Shown here one piece after another: positions 14,969 to 20,998 of a DNA stretch of 20,998 nt. Location: NCBI GenBank assembly GCA_002367695.1, contig DFDK01000005.1, positions 1 through 20,998 of the forward strand, in the 5' to 3' direction. Made by a program: the position numbers and the translations under genes. Source of the DNA: Acidimicrobium sp. UBA3029. GTDB lineage: Bacteria; Actinomycetota; Acidimicrobiia; Acidimicrobiales; Ilumatobacteraceae. Each line of letters begins with the position of its first letter. Within the stretch, counting starts at the first letter, position 1. The notes under the pieces are model-generated. The model made no database searches. It was not told the origin of the DNA and worked only from the letters and a program-made list of their open reading frames with translations.

Positions 14969-15646
14969 ATGGAATTTGTTTTGATCCGTCATGCTCAACC
15001 CGAGTGGGTGAAGGACGGGCTAAGTGTGGTTAACCCACCATTGTCTGCACTTGGTTTTCGTCAAGCCGAAATTTTGGGCGAACGTTTGAAGGACGATCGA
15101 TTCGATCATGTTTTTGTGAGCCCACTACTTCGGGCCTGCCAGACCGCTGCACCGTTTCTCAAGCACCATTCCCGCCCTCAAATCATTGAACCATGGCTTG
15201 AAGAAATTCGTGAACCTGCGTGGCATGGACAATCCGCCGAAGTTACTGTCAAGGCGTATAACGATGACGCAAAAGCAAATTCTCTCGATCGGTGGTCTGG
15301 GCTTACAGGAGGTGAACCAGTCGACGAATTTGTTGCACGTATTAGAAGTGGGTGTGTAGATTTTTTGGCGAGAAATGGAGTACGACGGCAAGAATCTTTG
15401 TTACCTGTCTGGGACATCGATGATCCACAAACCAGTTTTGTTTTTGTTGCCCATGCTGGAACGAATAGCGTTATTATCTGTCATCTACTTGGGCTCGAAC
15501 CAACTCCATGGGAGTGGGAGCGATTCGTGATCGGTCACGCATCAATGACCACCATTAAAGCGATCAAGCTTGGCGACGGTTACACCTTTAGCCTCGAGAA
15601 TCTGAGTGATCTCGAACATCTTGCCTTGGTGGATCGAACCAGATAA
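14969..15646 (+). CDS. Histidine phosphatase (phosphoglycerate mutase-like) family protein
   Basis: A 225-residue branch-1 histidine phosphatase. The phosphate-accepting His is H8 in LIRHAQPEW, the second catalytic His is in FVAHAGTNSVI (about residue 164), the motif SPLLRACQTAAPF supplies the phosphate-binding Arg, and LEEIREPAWHG holds the usual acid residue region. The family includes phosphatases for phosphoglycerate, sugars, cobalamin precursors and others; the substrate is not evident. No signal peptide, so cytoplasmic. The gene lies 19 bp after the exporter operon but has its own leaderless-type -10 box, so it may be transcribed independently. It ends before a strong hairpin region shared with the convergent M23 gene. 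Confidence 0.88.
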   Translation: MEFVLIRHAQPEWVKDGLSVVNPPLSALGFRQAEILGERLKDDRFDHVFVSPLLRACQTAAPFLKHHSRPQIIEPWLEEIREPAWHGQSAEVTVKAYNDDAKANSLDRWSGLTGGEPVDEFVARIRSGCVDFLARNGVRRQESLLPVWDIDDPQTSFVFVAHAGTNSVIICHLLGLEPTPWEWERFVIGHASMTTIKAIKLGDGYTFSLENLSDLEHLALVDRTR

Positions 15647-15667
15647 AACCATAATTAAAATTTGATT

Positions 15668-15709
15668 GGGTGAGACGATGATGGTTCTCACATCGTCAGC
15701 GTCTCACCC
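15668..15709. terminator. Long hairpin between convergent genes (likely bidirectional terminator)
   Basis: A perfect 10-bp stem GGGTGAGACG (15668-15677) with CGTCTCACCC (15700-15709) around a 22-nt loop. An alternative 7-bp stem GACGATG (15674-15680) with CATCGTC (15691-15697) overlaps the first. For the minus strand the hairpin is followed by an AT-rich run (AATCAAATTTTAATTA), so it fits best as the terminator of the M23 peptidase gene. For the plus strand no U-tract follows. Confidence 0.7.
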
Positions 15710-15711
15710 GT

Positions 15712-15728
15712 CAAGACAGATTGTCTTG
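15712..15728. terminator. Second small hairpin next to the M23 stop codon
   Basis: CAAGACA, loop GAT, TGTCTTG: a perfect 7-bp stem with a 3-nt loop, 4 bp after the M23 stop codon in the direction of that gene. It stands in tandem with the larger hairpin. It may assist termination or protect the mRNA 3' end. Confidence 0.5.
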
Positions 15729-15732
15729 CTGG

Positions 15733-17295
15733 TTACGGTTGTGGGAGCACGTCCGTTACGTTGCAAGCATCGACTGCCTTGAGAATCGTGTATGGGTTAA
15801 TTGCTGCACCACCATTTGGGTGAACCTCGAAGTGCAAGTGTGGGGTGCCAACATTGCCAGTTGATCCCACATAACCGATGACCTGTCCTGCCTTGACTGG
15901 AACACCAGCAGCCATACCGGAAGCAAAGCTGTCGAGGTGGGCGTAGTAAAAGTAAGTGCCGTTTGACATTTTGACGTAGATAGCATTGCCACCCAAACGT
16001 CCACCAGTAGAAATTCTGCTGATCACACCATCGTTCGTTGCGTACAGTGCCAAACCGCGTGCACCCATGACGTCTGTACCTTCATGCGATCGACCTTCCG
16101 AACGAGACTGACCCCAGGTGTCGGTATAGCTACAACGACCTTGCATTGGAAATACTTGCAAAGTTGGCAGGCCGAGTGACTCGAGGCTTGGGATCAATGA
16201 AAGGGCAACGGCCGTATTGATATCGAGTACCTTCGACTGGTTAAGCCCGCGTGCTGCTTGAAAATTAGTAATTGCAACTGATGTGGCAACACCGAATACG
16301 CCATCAGCGCCACCCTTAACTTCAGTACCATTCGCCAAAAGCGCGTTTTGCAGAGCCCGAACCAATTCGCTCGACTGTCCACGAGCTGGAAGATTCTCAA
16401 ATGTCATAGTTGTTGCTACTGCGGGTGTAGGCGCAGGAGCTGCGGCAGGCGCAGGTGCTGCCACTGGAGCAGTCGACATCGCTGCGGACGTTGCATCATC
16501 CATCGAGCCAGTGGTACTCAGTCCACGTCGATTCTGGTACTCGGCAATTGCAGCAGCCGTAGCCGCACCGAAGTGACCATCGGCTCCGCCAACAAGACCA
16601 ATTACGTCATTGATCAGTACTGATTGAATTGCCTTTACTTGTTCGCTGCGGTCACCCAGTTTCGGATATGAATTTGTCTTAATTGCAGTGGCACTTACTG
16701 TCTGCACTACAGCAGTAACGACTCGCTTTGGACCGCTCAACATGCCAAGCGCGACTGCGGTCGGCTCGTCGACAATCTTTGTTACTGCCAAACCTCGAGC
16801 AGACTGAAACTTTCCGATCGCAATGGTTGTCGCAAGTCCGAATCTTCCATCCGCGCCACCCTTCACGGCAACACCATTATTAATCAAAGCTTGCTGTACG
16901 GAAAAAACCGCATCGCCGGTTGACCCAACTGCAGGCAATGCTGATGCGCTGAGAGCGACAACACCAATCAGTCCCAAAAACTTTGCAGTCTTATCGTCAA
17001 GTTTGCCAGTGGCTTTGAAACCAGCAACTCTTTGCAAAGACTTCAAAGCCGAGCGTGTCGCGTTGGAATATGTACCTGTAATCCCACCTTTGATGGTGAA
17101 TCCACGAGCCATAATCGCTTCTTGAAGGCGAACGACCTCTGAACTACTTTCACCAAACTTTGCAAGCTGCACGACAGATATCGAGATGGCTGGCGAAGCA
17201 GCGACACTAGTTATACCGAAGGTTGTCGCTGCGATCCCAAAAGTCGTTGACAGTGCGACGATTACGCTGGCTTTACGAAGAAGATTGCTATTCAT
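15733..17295 (-). CDS. Secreted M23 family metallopeptidase with four peptidoglycan-binding domains
   Basis: A 520-residue cell-wall hydrolase. A signal peptide covers about residues 1-34 (basic start, hydrophobic core, SVAASPA). Four PG_binding_1-like modules follow at about 46-107, 122-186, 211-273 and 311-370; the last three share GGADG-x-FG. A Pro/Ala-rich linker (276-297) precedes module four. The LytM domain (about 388-510) keeps all zinc and catalytic positions: H404 and D408 in SHEGTDVMG, H453 in YAHLDSF, and H486/H488 in GTPHLHFEVHP, so it should be an active endopeptidase cutting peptidoglycan cross-links outside the cell. Unlike most neighbours it has a good Shine-Dalgarno (AGGGAG, 6 bp before ATG 17295) and a long 5' leader able to hide it. 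Role probably in wall growth or daughter-cell separation. Confidence 0.94.
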   Translation of the reverse strand: MNSNLLRKASVIVALSTTFGIAATTFGITSVAASPAISISVVQLAKFGESSSEVVRLQEAIMARGFTIKGGITGTYSNATRSALKSLQRVAGFKATGKLDDKTAKFLGLIGVVALSASALPAVGSTGDAVFSVQQALINNGVAVKGGADGRFGLATTIAIGKFQSARGLAVTKIVDEPTAVALGMLSGPKRVVTAVVQTVSATAIKTNSYPKLGDRSEQVKAIQSVLINDVIGLVGGADGHFGAATAAAIAEYQNRRGLSTTGSMDDATSAAMSTAPVAAPAPAAAPAPTPAVATTMTFENLPARGQSSELVRALQNALLANGTEVKGGADGVFGVATSVAITNFQAARGLNQSKVLDINTAVALSLIPSLESLGLPTLQVFPMQGRCSYTDTWGQSRSEGRSHEGTDVMGARGLALYATNDGVISRISTGGRLGGNAIYVKMSNGTYFYYAHLDSFASGMAAGVPVKAGQVIGYVGSTGNVGTPHLHFEVHPNGGAAINPYTILKAVDACNVTDVLPQP

Positions 17296-17301
17296 GTTGT
17301 G

Positions 17302-17340
17302 CTCCCTAAAATTGATTGCGGTGTGAGTTCCGCATTAGGG
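17302..17340 (-). promoter_or_regulatory. 5' leader hairpin covering the ribosome binding site of the M23 gene
   Basis: On the minus strand CCCTAA (17340-17335) can pair with TTAGGG (17309-17304), and inside it GCGG (17333-17330) pairs with CCGC (17321-17318). The AGGGAG Shine-Dalgarno (17307-17302) is partly inside the outer stem, so folding would block translation. This suggests a translational switch or thermosensor-like element. I could not match the leader to a known riboswitch consensus. Confidence 0.45.
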
Positions 17341-17497
17341 ATCGGTCTGAATAGCTAAAACTTGAGTAAATAAACGCAGAAAATATTCATTCCGTCACTC
17401 AGAGTGGTGAAATTTGGCTATTCCGGTGAAAATGCATGATTTCCAACACTTGGAGTGGGCTCAAGTGCACCTCAAGCCATTCGGTAGTGTGTTTTAG
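17341..17497. other. Intergenic region between M23 gene and haem A synthase
   Basis: No gene is seen. It should hold the upstream leader and promoter of the minus-strand M23 gene and the promoter of the plus-strand haem A synthase. Visible structure: the inverted repeat CACTC-A-GAGTG at 17396-17406, CCAA-CAC-TTGG at 17443-17453, and two GGTGAAA direct repeats 19 bp apart (17406-17412 and 17425-17431). Whether these are regulator sites or leader RNA structure is open. Confidence 0.4.
17485..17490 (+). promoter_or_regulatory. Putative -10 box of the haem A synthase gene (leaderless)
   Basis: TAGTGT ends 7 bp before ATG 17498, with no Shine-Dalgarno between them. Confidence 0.4.
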
Positions 17498-18391
17498 ATG
17501 CCAAAGAAGCAGTTATCCCAAAGTGCTTTTTTGCTCATTACTCAATTCGCACTGGGATCTTTATGCCTGATCATCGTTAGTGGTGCGCTTGTTCGCCTTA
17601 CGGGGTCGGGACTTGGCTGCATCGATTGGCCGGGTTGTAGCCAAACCAGATTCGTCGATGTCTCAACCGGTCATTCCGCAATCGAGCAGATAAACCGACT
17701 CTTCACAGGTGTTGTGAGTGCAGCAGTTGTGGCATCGGCATTGGGCTCATTTTTCGTCAAGTCACGCAACCGCTCGATGATTTGGCTCTCAATCGGTTTG
17801 GTAATCGGCGTATTGACTCAAGTGCTTCTTGGGGCCGTTGTGGTTCTAACTGGTCTAAATCCTTGGTCGAATATGGCTCACTTTTTGGTCTCGCTAGTGC
17901 TCGTGACTATGGCAGTGTTTTTGGTCGAATTTGCTGGAACAGCAAATGTGGAAGGTGACTCTGCAATCAGCGATCAAACGACGCCAATTCGTCAAACAAC
18001 AAAGTTGTCTGCAAATATAATTCTTGGTCTGTGTGGTTTGGCCATCATTTTGGGCACTTTGGTGACTGGCGCTGGCCCACACGCAGGCGATGAGAATGCA
18101 ATACGACTCACACTGAATTTGAGATCAATCACCCGTATTCACAGCGCGACAGTCTTATTGTGTATTGCTGCGACGTTGATATTCATTGCTCAGATGAGAA
18201 GAAACATCTCCGAATGGACACGGCTCAGGGCGGAATTAGAGATATTCCTATTTGTGGCCGTGGCGCAGGGGGGAGTGGGCTATCTCCAATACTTTGCTGG
18301 CGTGCCTGCACAATTGGTTGCAGTCCATGTGGTATTCGCTGTTGCTGTGTGGATCAGTGTGCTTCGGCTGTGGATCAAAAGTAGAGTCTAG
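17498..18391 (+). CDS. ctaA: Haem A synthase, COX15/CtaA family
   Basis: A 297-residue membrane protein with about eight helices. It oxidises the C8 methyl group of haem O to make haem A for aa3-type cytochrome oxidase. The N-terminal hallmark VRLTGSGLGCIDWPGC (about 32-47) is clear, with C41 and C47 as the likely redox cysteine pair. E63 in AIEQINRL is the conserved Glu; the Asn near it, where Bacillus CtaA has a haem His, also occurs in actinobacterial versions. Candidate haem ligands in the second half are RIHSATVL and AVHVVFAV, with another His in NMAHFLVS. The family-typical TGAGPHAGD loop is at about 189-197. ATG 17498 sits 7 bp after a -10-like box. No other respiratory gene lies next to it; the LivH gene starts 46 bp downstream. 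Confidence 0.92.
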   Translation: MPKKQLSQSAFLLITQFALGSLCLIIVSGALVRLTGSGLGCIDWPGCSQTRFVDVSTGHSAIEQINRLFTGVVSAAVVASALGSFFVKSRNRSMIWLSIGLVIGVLTQVLLGAVVVLTGLNPWSNMAHFLVSLVLVTMAVFLVEFAGTANVEGDSAISDQTTPIRQTTKLSANIILGLCGLAIILGTLVTGAGPHAGDENAIRLTLNLRSITRIHSATVLLCIAATLIFIAQMRRNISEWTRLRAELEIFLFVAVAQGGVGYLQYFAGVPAQLVAVHVVFAVAVWISVLRLWIKSRV

Positions 18392-18424
18392 CGGTGATGA
18401 TTTTCGGGAATTTCTGGAAAATAC

Positions 18425-18430
18425 TAGACT
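18425..18430 (+). promoter_or_regulatory. Putative -10 box of the livHMG operon (leaderless)
   Basis: TAGACT, identical to the box before the ABC exporter operon, ends 7 bp before GTG 18438. This helps to choose that start. Confidence 0.45.
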
Positions 18431-18437
18431 TGGAAAT

Positions 18438-19790
18438 GTGTTGACTAATCTTTCTAATCGTTTCCAGACATTACGGAAGATTTTTATATTTGCTCTTCTG
18501 TGCATCTTTCTGAGTCTTTTTGGGGTGAGTCGAACATCGGCTGCTGAGTCTGATCTAGGTATTAGTGGGCAGTTGAAATACAGAACGGCTACCGGAGAAT
18601 CCGTTTTTGTAACAGGAGTTACAGTTTCGGTCGAAGGTTCTGGTTCTGTCACAACTGACGAGACTGGCTCGTTTCGAATCCCGGTTCCAGGTCCGGGCGA
18701 ATATCGAGTATTACTCGACACATCTACTTTGCCAGATACGGTCTCATTGAAAGATGTAAGTCGTGATTTTCTCAACGTCAATTTGTCAACCAACAAAGAT
18801 CAGGTTGTTATTTTTGCTTTGCAGGATGGTTCAAAAGTTGCCAGCCCCGAAAGCACGTTCGCACTGCGGCGCGTGGTGCAGTTAAGCGTTGAAGGAATTA
18901 AATTTGGTCTGTATTTGGCTCTTGCTTCAGTCGGTCTTTCATTAATTTTTGGTACAACTGGTTTGGTCAACTTTGCGCACGCCGAACTCGTTACGTTTGG
19001 CAATTTGATGGGATTTTTCTTCAACTACTACGGGTTTGCGGGTGCAATTGGATTTTTGGCGCCTCTCCCTGCGCCTCTGGGTAGTGGCTCTAACTTGGTG
19101 ATTGCAGCAGCACTCACGATGGTTGCTGGCGGAATACTTGGCTATGGATTGAATCGCTTTATTTTCCGTCCAGCGAGAAGAAGCGGAGTAAGTCTGTTGG
19201 CGCAGATGGTGATGACCATTGGCGGTTCGATTCTGCTTCGTTACATCTTTCTCTATTTTTTTACAGGCGGCACGAGGGCCTATCGCAGTTATTCAGCTCA
19301 AAGAGCAAACGAATTTTTAGGCATATTTCTTACTCCTAAAGACATCGCATCGATGTTGGTCAGTGTTGTGATACTCCTGATCATTGGGTTTGGGCTTAAG
19401 CGAACACGAAGTGGAAGAGCGATGCGAGCAGTTTCTGATAATCGAGATCTGTCCGAGTCTTCGGGTATCGATGTAGAAAAGGTAATTTCACAGGTATGGA
19501 CAACCGGTGCAGCCCTCGCATCGCTTGCAGGTATCTTTTTGGGCCTTGACGCTGTCACTTGGGAAAGTGGTTTTCGAATCTTGCTATTTGTTTTTGCGGC
19601 AGTGACACTGGGTGGTCTTGGAACCGCATTTGGTGCTTTGTTTGGGGCGCTAATCGTTGGTCTAGTCATCAATTTGTCAACGTTGTTTATCGATGTTGAA
19701 CTCAAAAACATGATGGCTCTTCTTGTTCTCGTCGTTGTATTGATGTTTAAACCCCAAGGCCTATTTGGTCGCAAAGAAAGGATCGGCTGA
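18438..19790 (+). CDS. LivH-type ABC permease with N-terminal secreted Ig-like (CarboxypepD_reg-type) domain
   Basis: About 450 residues, against about 300 for ordinary LivH. Order: a signal-peptide-like segment (residues 12-36, FIFALLCIFLSLFG, then SRTSAAES); a beta-rich domain (about 38-130) reading GISGQLKYRTATGE, VTVSVEGSGSVTTDETGSFR and PGPGEYRVLLD, the pattern of carboxypeptidase-regulatory/transthyretin-like domains; then the LivH permease (about 146-450) with FGTTGLVNFAHAEL and GRAMRAVSDNRDLSESSGID (the ATPase-contact loop). It should form the membrane channel of a branched-chain amino acid-type importer with LivM. Longer frames reaching back to 18252 overlap ctaA by 140 bp and carry no motif. 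GTG 18438 starts right before the signal segment and follows a TAGACT box. Substrate could be any amino acid, amide or urea-like solute. Confidence 0.88.
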   Translation: MLTNLSNRFQTLRKIFIFALLCIFLSLFGVSRTSAAESDLGISGQLKYRTATGESVFVTGVTVSVEGSGSVTTDETGSFRIPVPGPGEYRVLLDTSTLPDTVSLKDVSRDFLNVNLSTNKDQVVIFALQDGSKVASPESTFALRRVVQLSVEGIKFGLYLALASVGLSLIFGTTGLVNFAHAELVTFGNLMGFFFNYYGFAGAIGFLAPLPAPLGSGSNLVIAAALTMVAGGILGYGLNRFIFRPARRSGVSLLAQMVMTIGGSILLRYIFLYFFTGGTRAYRSYSAQRANEFLGIFLTPKDIASMLVSVVILLIIGFGLKRTRSGRAMRAVSDNRDLSESSGIDVEKVISQVWTTGAALASLAGIFLGLDAVTWESGFRILLFVFAAVTLGGLGTAFGALFGALIVGLVINLSTLFIDVELKNMMALLVLVVVLMFKPQGLFGRKERIG

Positions 19791-19795
19791 TCTAG

Positions 19796-20800
19796 ATGGA
19801 CTGGGGATTTATATTCGAGCGCACTTTTTCGACGATGATTGGACCGGAAGTAGTGATTTATGCGCTGGCTGCCCTTGGACTGAATATTCATTTCGGCTAC
19901 ACAGGTCTTCTCAATTTCGGCCACGTTGCATTTATGGCGTCAGGTGCCTATGGACTGGGAGTTTCCGTCTATTATTTCCACTGGAATTTTTGGATTGGTT
20001 TAGGAATGGCGATGGTGTATTCCGTCGTGTTGGCTTTGATACTTGGTATACCAACATTGCGTTTGCGTGCTGATTATCTCGGACTTGTCACCATTGCGGC
20101 CTCCGAGACCATTCGAATTACCGTCCGTTCGAGGGTGATGAAACCGATTACCGGCGGCGCTGAAGGCATTAGCGAATTCTCAAAACCTTTCTATGACCTG
20201 AGTCCTTTTGAGCTCGGAAAATTCTACAATTTCGGACCTTTTAGATATCTCGGTCGAGATCTTTGGGTGCTGGTTGTCGGATGGACGATTTTGATACTGC
20301 TCACACTGATGGTGCAACAAGTGATGCGTGCTCCTTGGGGTCGGGCACTTCGCGCCATTAGGGAAGATGAAGACGCTGCTCGATCATTGGGTAAAAATGC
20401 TTACTCCTTTAAGATTCAATCTCTCTTGTTCGGTGGCGCAATTGGCGCAGTTGCTGGGGTTGTGCAAGTAGTTCAAAAAGGATCGATTCAGGCAGATGGA
20501 TTCAATCCAACTATCACGTTTACTATTTGGATGATTTTGATCATCGGAGGACCAGCACGTCCATGGTCGCCAATCGCAGGTTCAATGATTTATTGGTCCC
20601 TGATTATTTTTGTTGAGAACGTTCTCAGACAGCTGTCCCCGCAGACTCGAGAAACTCTCGAGAACACCATCAAACTCAGCGACATCAATATCGGCCAGAT
20701 GCGGTACATCATTGTCGGGCTCGGACTGCTGTTGTTGGCGCGTTATCGCCCACAAGGCATATTCGGCTCGCGAGAGGAGATGGCACTAGATGATCGCTGA
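19796..20800 (+). CDS. LivM-type branched-chain amino acid ABC transporter permease
   Basis: A 334-residue permease with about eight to ten membrane segments, the partner of the LivH-like protein. Family motifs: LALGLNIHFGYTGLLNFGHV-like stretch (about 23-42), GIPTLRLRADYLGLVTIA, ITGGAEGIS (the TGG-x-GI loop) and PWGRALRAIREDEDAARSLG, the cytoplasmic loop that docks on the LivG/LivF ATPases. It ends with RYRPQGIFGSRE, as LivM proteins do. It lies 5 bp after livH and overlaps livG by 11 bp, so the genes form one operon. The substrate-binding protein and livF are not in the window. Family assignment is firm; the exact solute is not known. Confidence 0.92.
   Translation: MDWGFIFERTFSTMIGPEVVIYALAALGLNIHFGYTGLLNFGHVAFMASGAYGLGVSVYYFHWNFWIGLGMAMVYSVVLALILGIPTLRLRADYLGLVTIAASETIRITVRSRVMKPITGGAEGISEFSKPFYDLSPFELGKFYNFGPFRYLGRDLWVLVVGWTILILLTLMVQQVMRAPWGRALRAIREDEDAARSLGKNAYSFKIQSLLFGGAIGAVAGVVQVVQKGSIQADGFNPTITFTIWMILIIGGPARPWSPIAGSMIYWSLIIFVENVLRQLSPQTRETLENTIKLSDINIGQMRYIIVGLGLLLLARYRPQGIFGSREEMALDDR
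20775..20780 (+). promoter_or_regulatory. Shine-Dalgarno AGGAGA for livG
   Basis: AGGAGA inside the 3' end of livM lies 9 bp before ATG 20790 and supports that start. It contrasts with the operon-first genes of the window, which lack such sites. Confidence 0.6.
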
Positions 20801-20998
20801 TTATTCACCAACACCCGGTGTTTCAAAAAAGAATCCAGCGCTCGTAATCAAGGGCGTCTCCAAGTCTTTTGGCGGCCTAAAGGCAGTCGACGTGCAACAT
20901 CTTGAAATTGAGTCTGGTGTAATTACGGCACTGATTGGACCAAACGGGGCAGGTAAGACGACCTTTTTTAATCTGCTCACAGCATTTGATTCAATTGA
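20790..20998 (+). CDS. LivG-type ABC transporter ATP-binding protein (3' end outside window)
   Basis: The first 69 residues of an ABC ATPase. After a variable start (MIADYSPTPGVSKKNPALVI) comes GVSKSFGGLKAVD, the typical A-loop region of LivG, and then Walker A GPNGAGKTTFFNLLTAF with the phosphate-binding Lys. LivG binds LivM/LivH loops and powers uptake from the cytoplasmic side. The start at 20790 overlaps livM by 11 bp and has a Shine-Dalgarno 9 bp upstream. The rest, including the signature and Walker B, lies beyond the window. Confidence 0.9.
   Translation, partial: MIADYSPTPGVSKKNPALVIKGVSKSFGGLKAVDVQHLEIESGVITALIGPNGAGKTTFFNLLTAFDSI

Noticed and set aside
15900..17160. Direct repeats inside the M23 gene as a possible CRISPR or mobile repeat
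   Set aside because: They are the coding repeats of the peptidoglycan-binding modules, in frame and diverged, with no spacer structure.
17296..17497. c-di-AMP (ydaO-type) riboswitch in the M23 leader
   Set aside because: The expected conserved blocks of that riboswitch were looked for on the minus strand and not found; only a hairpin over the RBS is supported.
18252..18437. Earlier ATG start for the LivH-like gene
   Set aside because: It would overlap ctaA by 140 bp and put a motif-free Trp/Cys-rich stretch before the signal peptide; GTG 18438 fits the leaderless pattern and the signal segment.
19298..19924. Minus-strand open frame of 208 codons
   Set aside because: Antisense to livH and livM, highly charged shadow composition, no family features.

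Overview
This window looks like part of the chromosome of a moderately low-GC, free-living actinobacterium. My best guess is the Acidimicrobiia (Ilumatobacter-like or freshwater acIV-like), but this is an inference. It rests on a PanB close in wording to the mycobacterial enzyme, an actinobacterial-type haem A synthase, an M23 peptidase with several peptidoglycan-binding modules, and -10 boxes placed so that mRNAs would begin at the start codon (leaderless). Genes are packed very tightly: neighbours overlap by 4 bp (GTGA, ATGA), convergent genes share stop codons, and divergent genes lie about 30 bp apart. I see no insertion sequence, phage gene, CRISPR array, tRNA or rRNA.

Layout. 1-3679: a partial M20-family amidase/carbamoylase (-) is divergent from a class III aminotransferase and a TauE/SafE-type exporter (+). 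A glyoxalase II-like metallo-beta-lactamase hydrolase (-) converges on the exporter. 3710-6249: a Gfo/Idh/MocA dehydrogenase is coupled by a 4-bp overlap to a divergent ProA-family aldehyde dehydrogenase with an N-terminal extension. 6200-9319 (-): a type B carboxylesterase, panB and panC form one overlapping operon. 9351-10522: a hexapeptide-repeat acyltransferase (+) converges on a small membrane-anchored protein of unknown function (-).

10523-10640 is a divergent control region with two perfect TGTGA/TCACA inverted repeats. It precedes 10641-14949, an operon for a heterodimeric ABC exporter (one degenerate and one complete ATP site) plus a lipoprotein. 14969-15646 encodes a histidine phosphatase. 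Strong hairpins at 15668-15728 separate it from the convergent secreted M23 peptidase (15733-17295, -), whose 5' leader can fold over its ribosome binding site. 17498-18391 encodes haem A synthase. 18438-20998 begins a branched-chain amino acid-type (LivHMG) ABC transporter operon, cut by the window end.

The most unusual items are: a LivH permease carrying a signal peptide and an Ig-like/CarboxypepD_reg-type domain before its membrane part; a ProA-like enzyme that keeps the catalytic Cys but has altered substrate-pocket motifs; the recurrent leaderless promoter layout, including two divergent gene pairs whose -10 boxes sit 5-6 bp apart; and the palindromic operator-like sites before the ABC exporter operon.
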